Origin: Azolla caroliniana
Taxonomy: Eukaryota > Polypodiophyta
Reading direction: 5' to 3'
Assembly (NCBI GenBank): GCA_043228905.1
Contig: JBHGNT010000012.1
Span: 1,116,001-1,180,000 of the forward strand
DNA length: 64,000 nucleotides
The position numbers were made by a program, and so were the translations under genes. Shown piece after piece: positions 31,849 to 41,337 of this stretch. Within the stretch, counting starts at the first letter, position 1. Each line of letters starts with the position of its first letter. Under the pieces are notes generated by a model, which saw nothing but the letters and a program-made list of their open reading frames with translations, had not been told where the DNA came from and did no database searches.

Positions 31849-32571
31849 TGTCGTGAAGATTTTCGTCCACGATCGGAAACATGAGCAACGAGAGCCAAAG
31901 AGCGATGTGTAACGTTGCACACGTACATAATGTATTTGTAATAATAATAGGGGTAAAGGGTATGGTGCTAGAAATGGCCCATAAGATCCCTAAGGTATAA
32001 AGGCGATGTGGTCTTGTGCGCACATCCACGCGAGGGAGAGAGAGAGAGGTACTATGCGGTACATAGGTACCTAGTTGTTTGTGTGGAGGTGGGAGTTAAG
32101 GGGGCATCAATCTCACCGTCCCCCAAATCGAGGAAAATATCCCCTTTGAATGAAAGGGGATAGTTTAGTCTCACTTTTGTAAACGGTCTTCCCTCCTTGT
32201 GCTATAAAAGGAGAGGGAAGACACCATTGTGGGGGTTGCCTATTTTGAGTGTGCGAGGTATACCACATAGGTCGAGCGTTAGGGTTAGGGTTAGGGATTC
32301 TTTATCTTTATCTTCATCTTCGTCGGTTAGGGTTTCGAGTAGTCGTTTGGTGCGGCCTATGCGGCCACCATTTTGTAATCGTTCATTTCGTTTTAATACA
32401 TCTTGTTGTTCATCTTGTCTCCATCTTCCTCTTGTTCGATCTAGTCTCTTGTTCATTCTTCTTCTTCTTGAGCAAAGCTTCCATTCCGTGTCTGATTCCT
32501 TCTCCTCTACTGCTTAGTCCAAGACCCCTGTGGTCCCGCCCTTCTCCACGCACGTGCGTAGCAACGCGACA
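31849..32571 (+). mobile_element. LTR M (723 bp) with primer site, truncated element
   Basis: Starts TGTCGTGAAGATTTTCGTCC, ends GCAACGCGACA. ACGC precedes it (31845-31848). It is followed by TGGTGAACCCGACGTGA (32576-32592) and a purine-rich leader with an ATG at 32616, so it is a 5' LTR. After about 50 internal bases the sequence switches to the 3' end of chromovirus G at about 32627. TATA-like GCTATAAAAGG at 32200-32210. Three TTAGGG units near 32279-32297. Confidence 0.82.
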
Positions 32572-32626
32572 TATTTGGTGAACCCGACGTGAAGAGGCGG
32601 CAAGGGAGGAAGGAGATGGAAGGACA

Positions 32627-33212
32627 CTATCCCCCCTTTAAAACGACGAGTGTAACGAGTCGTTTTGGATTGAGGACCCGGTTTGTCTGGATATTGACGA
32701 TGGAAGTCCTCAAGAAGAGCACGAGCATTGGTGACATTCTCTATCGGTTCCCAAGTACACTCGCTGGGACTATATCCTAGCCAATCGACTAGATAGTAGA
32801 GCTTGTTGCGAACAAGCTTGGAATCAAGGATGGCGGCAACCTCGTACTCAGGTCCATCTTCAAGCTCGATCGGGGGTGGAGGTTGTGTAATACGTCCTGG
32901 GATGGTGCTCTCTTGATAGGGTTCGAGGAGAGAACTATGAAACACCGGATGTATCCGAAGTTGTGGAGGTAGATCAAGACGAAAAGCAACATCATTAATC
33001 TTTCCTATAATACGGAAAGGACCTAATCGCCGATAATCCAACTTCTCGCATGGGCGAGTGGTCTTGATGTGTCGTCGGAGTAGCCATACCCGATCTCCAA
33101 TGTTAAAACTAGATGGGAGTCGATGACGATCCGCATAAACCTTGTGTGTTTGTTGAGCTTGTTGGAGGTGAGTAGATATATCCGCTTGTATCTTGCTTAA
33201 CCTCTCCAAACG

Positions 33213-33214
<2 letters not shown>
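32627..33214 (-). pseudogene. Element G: integrase C-terminus and chromodomain
   Basis: LSKIQADISTHLQQAQQTHK, FNIGDRVWLLRRHIK, a GPFRI block and a chromodomain (EYEVAAILDSKLVRNKLYYL ... DWLGYSPSECTWEPIENV). Chromodomains guide chromovirus integration toward marked chromatin. The stop codon used by H (TTTAAGG) is altered to TTTTAAAGG, so the frame now runs through the polypurine tract into LTR M. The N-terminal side joins a CT repeat of LTR fragment T. Confidence 0.85.
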
Positions 33215-33261
<47 letters not shown>

Positions 33262-33389
33262 AGTTGCTGTCGGTGTGCTTCTGGGATGCCCCGGAAACGA
33301 TGAAGCACGACTTCCTACGCTCCATCACTCCCTAGTCCAAGACCCCCGTGGTCCCGCCTTTCTCCACGCACGCACGTAACAACGCGACA
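33215..33389 (+). mobile_element. LTR fragment T (175 bp), element I family
   Basis: Only the last part of an element I-type LTR: (CT)n 33215-33259, then CAGTTGCTGTCGGTGTGCTT to the end TAACAACGCGACA at 33389. ACGT follows (33390-33393). The missing 5' part and the missing integrase of G share one breakpoint inside the CT repeat, which suggests deletion after a complete insertion. Confidence 0.8.
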
Positions 33390-33393
33390 ACGT

Positions 33394-35340
33394 GAGGAAG
33401 TAGGCCCACCGAGCTTGACGTTGATTCAACACACGAGCATCCTGAAAGTAGGCAAGGTTCTTGTGGTCACTAAATACAGTGACCGGATGAGAGGATCCCT
33501 CCAGAAAATGCCTCCATTGCATAAAAGAATCCACTATTGCCAATAGCTCCTTATCATGAATTTCGTAGTTGATTTCGGCGGCGTCAAACTTGTGTGAGTG
33601 AAAAGCCACAGGATGTAGCTTCTCATCATTCCCCTGTTGTGACAGAATGCTCCCCAATGCAAAATCCGATGCGTCAACTTCGATAATGAATGGTTTTTCC
33701 GGATCGACATGAGCTAGAATTGGAGCCGATGTAAATGCCTTTTTAAGACTCTCGAAAGCCATGTTCGTTTCTTCAGACCAGATGAACAGTTGTCCCTTCA
33801 TGGTAAGTTGTGTGAGAGGTAGAACGATCTTTGAGTAATCTTGTATGAACTTTTGGTAAAAATTGGCAAAGCCTAGGAAGCATTGCACATCCCGCACTGA
33901 ACGCGGAGTCTACCATTCTACCACCGTTTTGACCTTCGTTGGGTCCATGGAGATGCCTTCTGATGAAATGATGTACCCGAGAAATTCCACTTGGTTGCAC
34001 CCGAAACTACATTTTTCCAGCTTTGCATACAGACCATGTTCTCGAAGTCGTTTTAGTACTAATAGTACATGAGAATCATGTTCTTCTTGGGTCTTTGAAT
34101 AAACCAGTAGATCATCCAAATAGATGATCAAACAATCATCCAATAGATCTCGGAATATATCATTAGCCATGTGCTGGAAGACTTCCGGCGCATTAGTGAG
34201 GCCGAACGGCATGACCGTATACTCGAAGTGCCCATATCTGGTGCGAAACGCAGTCTTCCATTCGTCTCCTGGTCGGATCCGTACGAGGTTATATGCTCCC
34301 CGTAAGTCGATCTTCGTGAAGAACCTGGCACCATTGATCCGTTCTAAAAGACTTGAGATAAGGGGAAGAGCATACCTATTCCTGATTGTAACCTTATTCA
34401 AGCCACGGTAATCTACAACGAGACGAAGCGATCCATCCTTTTTCTTGACGAAGAAAATGGGCGCGCCAGCTGGAGATTTCGAATGCCGAATGAAACCATT
34501 TTCCAAATTCTCCTCTATATAGGCTCGAAGGACTTCCAGCTCGGTTGGTGACAAATTGTAGATCGGTCCCCATGGCGGCAATCGTACGGTCGATGATGAG
34601 GAAGTGTGTTGGCTTGTACTTTCCCGGTTGTAAATCGATGGGGCAATCGTACGGTCGATGATGAGGAAGTGTGTTGGCTTGTACTTTATCGAACACATCG
34701 ACGTAATGACGATACTTCTCGGGAAGTTGAACGGTGGATTCTTCTTTAGTGGTGTTGGAGGGGTTTACTGATATTGCAAAGAGGAACATTTCTTCCTTGC
34801 GCCCTTCTTTACGCAACTGACATAGCGAAATGGTTGCCATCTTCTGAGTTGACCCTTGGGTTTGTCGACACCGGATTTCTCTTGTTCTCCCATCTATGTC
34901 TGGGTTATGGAACTCGAACCACGGTAATCCTAAAACTATGGGATGTTTTGGGATACTAATAATATTAAATGATACTACACATGCTAAGTTATCTAGGACA
35001 ATATTAATGGGCTCTGATTCTTCTATGATATTTCCGGAAGCAATGGGACGTCCATCAATGACTACTACAGAGGCTGGACACTGGAGTTTTCTTAGGGATA
35101 TCTTATGAGCTTGAGCAAATTTCTTATCCATAAAGCAAGAGTTAGCTCCGGAATCTAGGAGTGCTAGGACATGTACTGGAGGGGTACTTTTAGTACTAAC
35201 TATAACGAACACATCACTAACTTGCTTAGAGGGAATGGAACCACTAATGGGCTGCACAAATCTAGGGCTGTCCAACCAAACGGCTCCTATTTTGGCTGGA
35301 CTTAGTCGTTTAACTCTTCTTCTAACTGACTAAGGACATC
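33394..35340 (-). pseudogene. Element G: protease, RT and RNase H
   Basis: Protease-like ALLDSGANSCFMD (about 35150) and IVLGLPWFE; RT with [44 protein letters not shown] and catalytic YLDDLLVY; RNase H with VDASDFALGSILSQ and HDKELLAIVD. Breaks: TAG at about 33912 where H has Q, and a 66-bp-offset duplication (34576-34620 repeated at 34641-34686) that shifts the frame between protease and RT. Confidence 0.86.
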
Positions 35341-35448
35341 AAATCTGTTCACTAGATCTGGGCTATTAGTACTATTAAGACTATCAGATATCCCTACTAA
35401 AATAGGCTCGGGTTTAGTACAATTAGAACTAGCGACTATTTGGTTTAC

Positions 35449-36438
35449 CTATCGTCTTGGTCTATGGGGGCAATTTATTGCAATATGTCCTGGTCCACCG
35501 CAGTAAAGACATAGTCGATTTGTACGGCGTCGCTGCTTTTCTTCTTCGCATAATGGCCCTCGACGACGTGTAGTGTCAATCTCCATCGGAGTCGGAGTAT
35601 TCGCTGGAGGCGCATTATATGACTCCCTCGGAAAAGGTCTTGATACCACTGAGGCGTAGGTGGGCTCTGATCTTGCCCTCGGCATTTGTAGCTGTCGTTC
35701 CGAACGTCGCTCAAAGAGGTGGTTGTCACATCTCACCGCGCGACTGATTGCTTCTGTTAAGGACTTTGGCTCTTCGGTGAAGGTCAAGAGTAAATCCTTG
35801 ACGTCGTTGCGTAAACCATAACGGAATTGCTCCATCAACGCTTGATCATCCCAAGGGATATCGGCGGTGAGTAGGCGAAAATCTGCAGCGTATGCAAAGG
35901 CTGGACGGTCACCTTGGCGTAATCGCCGAATTTTGTTGATTGCGGTCCTGATGTTGTCAGTATCTCCGAAACATGCTTTAAACTCACCTAGAAACTCTTC
36001 AAAATTGTTGAGTAACGGAGATTCCTTTTCTAATAGTGGAGCGAACCATGCCAATACTGAGCCACTTAACAAAGTGCCTACTAAACCCACTCGTGATGCA
36101 TCGGTGGGATATCGGGAAGGATGCATTTGAATAACTAATCGTACCTGGTTAAGGAACCCTCTAAACTGCGATCGCGTTCCATCGAACTTTGTGGGAAGGC
36201 CAATCTTGGGTTCTTTATGAATCCCTTGTTGTTGCATCGCTACGATGGTGGCTTCGAGTTGTTGCACGCGTAACGCAAGTTCCCCATGTTGTTGTTGCGT
36301 TTGCTGCTTTTCTAAGGAGATTTGCTGAAGATTCCCCAACAACCGTTGGTTTTCTTGTTCCAAAGCATGGAACTTCTCTTTCAAGCATTGAAATTCCGAA
36401 AAAACAGATTGATATTCTTCAGCGCTAACAGTGGCCAT
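35449..36438 (-). pseudogene. Gag of element G
   Basis: Opens MATVSAEEYQSVFSEFQ, with a coiled-coil N-terminus (LEQENQRLLGNLQQISLEKQ), capsid-like region (RGFLNQVRLVIQMHPSRYPT, WFAPLLEKESPLL) and zinc knuckle CLYCGGPGHIAINC near the end. TAG at 35449-35451 replaces the Gln found in H (RRQVNQ), so the last 35 or so residues are cut off. Confidence 0.86.
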
Positions 36439-36510
36439 GGGATGAAAGAAAAGAGGAATAAGAGATTAGTAGGAAATGAGAGAGACAGAAGGTAGGAAAT
36501 CGGTTCAAAC

Positions 36511-36934
36511 TGTCAGAAACAATACTAAGACAGAGAAGGAATTAGTACTAAAAGAAGTATTAGTACTAAGAGAGGCGAAGAACTCTCGAGAGAAGGAAAG
36601 AGTGAGTGAGAGGGAGGGAGAGAGAGAGAGAGAGAGAGTGATGATAAGAAAAGATATATATTATGTGAAGAAAATGTACAGTAGCTAGGAGGCTTAAGAT
36701 TGGCATTGAACTGATTTGGTTCGAAATAATGCCTTGTGCCTCCTTTTATAGTGTTCTAAGGAATACTCCTGAAGTTTCTAGAATGTTCCAGAGAAATCTG
36801 GAATATACATCAATTTTCTATAATAAAACATAAATGAAAATAATATTCTACATATTACAATGTATAGTCTAATGGTCAAGAGCTCGACCCATGTAGGATA
36901 AGGTCATGGGTTCGAGTCTTGCCATATCATGACA
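36511..36934 (-). repeat. 5' LTR of element G (424 bp)
   Basis: Minus strand: starts TGTCATGATATGGCAAGACT (36934), ends TTTCTGACA (36511). TATA CTATAAAA 36751-36744. Heat-shock-type array GAAgtTTCtaGAAtgTTC at 36771-36788. RNA-start region with AAATCAGTTCAA (36717-36706). tRNA-like module at the start. (GA)n 36618-36638. Confidence 0.86.
36865..36919 (+). other. tRNA-like module in LTR of element G
   Basis: Box A TAGTCTAATGG (36865-36875, full consensus fit) and box B GGTTCGAGTCT (36909-36919, one mismatch) on the plus strand, antisense to the element, ending in the LTR terminus. ACCCATG and CATGGGT can pair between the boxes, which is not the tRNA fold, so a relic or pol III promoter module is likely. 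Confidence 0.55.
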
Positions 36935-37713
36935 TCTGCCATCTGGACAACAGTCTCTATCCTCTGTTAGGGTTTCGGTGCCATCTATGTGCGTGCGTGG
37001 GTGGTGTGCTCAGTTGTGGCGGGCAGCGTGCGGACTGTCTGCGCCTTTCCTGTGTTCCTGCTTGTTGTTTCTCCGTACTCCACGGTCCGGCACGTTTGTG
37101 TGTGTGTGGGTGTTGGCTTATGTGGCTTGTGAAGGGCCCGCGCGCTAGGTGGTTCGTTGACAGGTTTCCCTCCTTGGCGTGCAAGACCCAACTCGGTTCA
37201 GTAAGCCCGTGCGCTCCCTTAAGGTGGCTTGGCACAGGAGGTGGTCGTCACGCGAACGAGCCTGGGAGCTCCCCGGCCGGCCCTAGGATGCAAGCTCCCT
37301 CTTCCTCTCTATGTGGAACTGGCGCCACAGCAAGCGTCGCGTGTGTGTGTGTGTGTTTTCGGGTAGCGTAGGATACGAGACAGGGTGCGTGCGTGGTCAC
37401 TAGTGTAGAGGTGTCGGTCATAACCAGGTGTGGATATGTGTGTGTGCGTATGCGCGGGCGCGGTTAACCGGGCCGTGCCCCGTGCCTCTTTTGCGCCCCT
37501 TGTACATACGGGCGAAAGGGGCAGCAAGGACGAGGGCGAGCTCTCTCGCTTCCTGTGAGGTTACCGGCTGCGTCCGGAGAGTATCCGGGATCGAACCGGC
37601 CGGCAACGCGGCAAGCTCTGGAGGATTCGGGTTCTCGGCAACTCCTCCCCTCCTAGTCCATGACCTCGACGGTCCCGCCCAGATCCGACATGCAAGTGCG
37701 GATTACCGCAACA
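36935..37713 (+). mobile_element. LTR S, diverged TGTCG-family LTR (5' end missing)
   Basis: Shares with element I LTRs the words GCAAGACCC, GGTGGCTTGGCA, CTAGTCCATGACC and GGTCCCGCCC, and ends TTACCGCAACA, followed by ACGT (37714-37717). Its left end is abutted by the LTR of G. GTGTGTGTGT runs near 37342. No gene; the open frames in it are by chance. Confidence 0.65.
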
Positions 37714-37717
37714 ACGT

Positions 37718-40129
37718 CTTGATAAATTCTTTGACAAATTTCCAAGGCTGGGGCCACTAAAACCTCTGAGATAGCCACTCCAACGTTTTCATGACCCCAA
37801 AGTGGCTGACAAGAGGATCATCATGGCAATTTTGTAGGACTTGACTGCAACATGCTCCAGCTAGTACGTAAAGGAGGTGATTACAATAGAGTAGCCCATC
37901 CTGAGTTGTAAAGTGACTGAGATACGAGCTTTGCATTCCCTGGGATGGGTCATTGATGCACGCCAGGATGTTGGTAGCGAATGGGCCTAACATGGTGGCC
38001 TAGGGGATTTCGTTGAGCAAGGAATCATCATGCAACATGTAGGTTGTCAATATTTGGAGTTGATCGCGCCGCAATAAACAATGTGATTGCTGAGAACATG
38101 CGTCGTCACCTAGGCGTAGCGCAAAATCTAGTCACCGAGAGAGGGTATCCGCTTTCCCATGTTGAACGCTGAGTCGAAACAAGATTTCGAAATCGTAGTC
38201 AGTGAGAAAAGATGACCAACGAGCCTACCTCTGATTCAACGTACAACTAGTAGTGAAGTACATGAGATTCTTGTGGTCAATCAACACCTAGATACGATGT
38301 TGGGCCTCAGCGAGATAGGGTCGCCATTCGGCAAGGCAGAGATGATAGCTGCAAGCTCCTTGTCGTAGACCGAATAATTTATTTCTGGGGCTATAAACTT
38401 CCGAGAGTAGAAGTCGACCGGATGTAGTGTGCCATCTTTTCTGGCTGGGACAAGACCGCGCCAATGGCAAAGTCGGAGGCATCGTTTTCAACCTAGAAGG
38501 TGGGATCGGGGTGAACCAACACTAGGGCTGAGAGACAAGCTGCTTTGAGGATCTAGAGAAATGGAGTATCTTTTCGAGTAAGTTGGATAAGAGGATGCAC
38601 AAGGGAAGAAAACCCATCTATACATCTTCTATACAAATTTGCGAAACCAAGAAATGATTGTACCTCTTTCAGTCGAGTCGGGAGAGGCCAATCGGTGATT
38701 GCCGCTACCTTGCGCTTATCCATTGTGATCCCGGTGGGTGAGATCATGTAGCCCAAGAATTCGATAGAGGTTCGATCGAATTCGCATTTCTCACTTTTGG
38801 CATAAAGCCCATATTCCCGAAGTTTGGTTAGAACCAACTGGACGTGTTGTGTGTGCTTCCCTAAGTTGGAAGGAAAAACTAGGATGTCGTCAAGGTAGAT
38901 TACCACGAAGTGATCGAGGTACTCTCAAAATATATCGTTCATCATGTGTTGGAAGACATTGGGGCATTGTAAGACCAAAAGACATCACATTGTACTGAAA
39001 TTCCCATAGCGCGTTCAAAAGGTCGTTTTCCACTTGTCCCCAGGCTTGATGCGCACTAGATTGTAAGCTCCTTGCAGGTCGATTTTGGAGAAGATACACC
39101 CGGTTCAAAGTCGATCAAGGAGCACTGGAATTAAGGGCAAGGGATAACAATACACCCAGTTCAGAGTGAACCCGATCGTCGACCGCTTCAATGGATATGG
39201 GTTGTGATGTGTGGACGGTGGGGATATTATATGTGCGGACAAATGATATATCGATAAAACAAGTAGATGTTCTGGAGTCGAGCAAACCATGATAGTGTAT
39301 TGAAGTCGACCCAAAACAAAGACTTGCAAAGCAAATCCTCCTAATGGTGGAACAAACTTGTAGGAGCATGGAGTAATGGGAAGCGTCCAACGGCATGGAT
39401 CCTACTACAATCGGTCTTGGTCGTTTTCCTATTGTCGAGGAACCTCCGCAAGATGTACACGGTGGAATTGGTGTCGAGGGCCCCGCACCGAGAAATGGCA
39501 AATGATATGGCCAGGGTTACCACAATAGAGACAGATGCCATTGTCACAACGATGTTGGCGTTGGGCATCATTTAGTGGTTGGAACTGAGCATGGTCGATC
39601 TCCATCGGGTATGGGAATCAACCTCCATCGTAGTATGAGTATCATTGGATGATGGTAAGGTTGGTGTGGGGGGCGAAACTGAGACATAGAGCCTGGCTAT
39701 TGATGCATTTCGGTAGGAAGATTGAAACCCACGAGTCCCACGTTCTTCTTGATGAAGCTCAAATAGACAATTATCACATTGGACGGCCTAGGAGATTACT
39801 TGAAACAACGATGTGGGCTCCGGAAAGTTCAAGAGAAGAGTCTTAACATCGTTTCGATTTAAGGTTTAGAGAAGAGTTCAAGAGAAGATTATTGTCGTTC
39901 GTCGCCGGTCTATCCCGCCAAACATAGCTTCGAGCTCAGCAAGGAAAGCGGTGAAGTTTTCTAAGAGAGGGGATAAGGTCTCAACCAAGGGTGCAAACCA
40001 CACTTGTGTCGGCCGGGGGAGAAGGGTGTTAACGAGGCCGATCGGAGAAAAGTCGTTAGCATACCGTTGGGGCTGTAAACGGATGATAAGCCGAATTTGA
40101 TTGATGAAGCTACGAAGATATGCCCCCGT
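37718..40129 (-). pseudogene. Element R: decayed chromovirus-like gag-pol
   Basis: Minus-strand pieces in order from the right: gag (NNTGAYLRSFINQIRLII, WFAPLVETLSPLL; 40129-39878), zinc knuckle ICLYCGNPGHIICH (about 39545-39500), protease-like GLLDSRTSTCFID (about 39270), RT with MVIYLDDILVF and EFLGYMISPTGITMDKRK (38906-38553), RNase H remnants (38490-38290), and an integrase zinc region (HDDPLVSHFGVMKTLEWL, 37993-37757). Many stops and shifts. It ends at LTR S, within the integrase. The gag is split by solo LTR Q and continues at 46688. Confidence 0.82.
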
Positions 40130-40648
40130 TGTCGTGAAGATTCCGAGGAATATCGGAAGAATCGACGGGGTGGAGTATGTGCACTCACCCTTGTACAAAT
40201 GGTGTGGGTAATAGGGGTGCCTTTATGGTGCCGAGTAGGAGTTAGACGGGACAAAGAATCCCATGTAAATCAGGATTTATCCCACATTGTAACATATCCC
40301 TCTCCTTGTTCTATAAAAGGACGGGAGGGTCCCTTGTAGACGGGTTGCCCATTTTGAGTTAGGAGGGTATACCACTTAGGTCGAAGGTGTGTTTAGGTCG
40401 AAGGTGTGTTAGTTCTTCTTCTTCTTACTTTAGAGTTTCTTTGAGGTCTTCTTCTTCGTGTCTGTTTAGGGTTTAGTCTGGTGAAGAGCTTGTATGTCCT
40501 GTGGAGTTTGCTTCTGCTTGGTCTCCTGTGCAAGACCCCGCTCGGCGCAACGAACCCAAGAGCTCCCCGATCGGCGGCTTGGCAGTAGACTGTTGTTGTG
40601 ACCTAACCTACCTCAGTCCGGCTCGGAGCTGAAGTTGTATCTTGCTCT

Positions 40649-40653
40649 TATAT

Positions 40654-40716
<63 letters not shown>
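40649..40716. repeat. (TA)n microsatellite in solo LTR Q
   Basis: A run of over thirty TA units with two early interruptions. It lies at the same LTR position as (AT)n in element I (22391-22429, 27092-27121). Confidence 0.93.
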
Positions 40717-40720
<4 letters not shown>

Positions 40721-40887
40721 AGTTATGTGCATCTGTGTCTGTGTCGGTGTCTTTGGAGTTCCTTCTTTCTAGTTTCTGTACATAGGATGTGTGTGTCTAG
40801 TCAGTGTTGTGTGTGCGTCCTTTTCTCTCTCTCATACGGTTGCTCCCGATACGTATCCGGAAACACTCTAGTTGCTGTCTTGGCCGG

Positions 40888-41326
40888 TGTCAGGAATAGT
40901 ACTAAAACAGAGATGGAATTAGTACTAAGAACAGCAGTACTATTAGTACTAAGAGGACGGGACCGCGTAAGATTCCCGAGAGAGGAAGTGAGAAGAGGAG
41001 AGAGAGAGAGATAGCGAGAATGAGAGAGAGAGAGAGATGATGACAGCAGCTATATATTATGTGAAAAGATAAGTACAAGCGGCTAAGAGGCTTAAGACTG
41101 GCGTTGAACCAATTTGGTTCAAAACAATGCCTTGTGCCTCCTTTTATAGTGTTTTTAGGAATAATCCTGAAGCTTCTAGAATGTTCCAGAGAGATCTGGA
41201 ATATACATCAATTTTCTATGATAAAGTATAAATGAAAATAATATCCTACAAAATACAATTCATAATCTAATGGTAAGAGCTCGACCCATGTAGCATAAAG
41301 TCATGGGTTCGAGTCTTGCCATGACA
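40888..41326 (-). repeat. 3' LTR of element H (439 bp)
   Basis: Minus strand TGTCATGGCAAGACTCG ... TATTCCTGACA. TATA 41149-41142, heat-shock-type array GAAgcTTCtaGAAtgTTC 41169-41186, tRNA-like boxes 41263-41273 and 41306-41316 on the plus strand, (GA)n around 40996-41037. Confidence 0.95.
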
Positions 41327-41337
41327 CTATCTCCCCC

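Larger units (their letters stand above)
32627..36934 (-). mobile_element. Element G: damaged chromovirus (Ty3 type)
   Basis: Minus-strand relative of element H. 5' LTR 36511-36934, self-complementary primer site near 36495-36510, gag 36438-35449, protease-RT-RNase H 35275-33394, LTR fragment T 33389-33215, then integrase tail with chromodomain 33214-32627. About 1.1 kb of integrase (by comparison with H) is missing where T lies, and the 3' LTR is gone apart from perhaps GACA. Non-functional. Confidence 0.88.

Noticed and set aside
36957-37371. Cysteine-rich ORFs in 36919-37371 and on the opposite strand as genes
   Set aside because: They lie in diverged LTR S; composition follows GT/CA repeats and no domain is seen.
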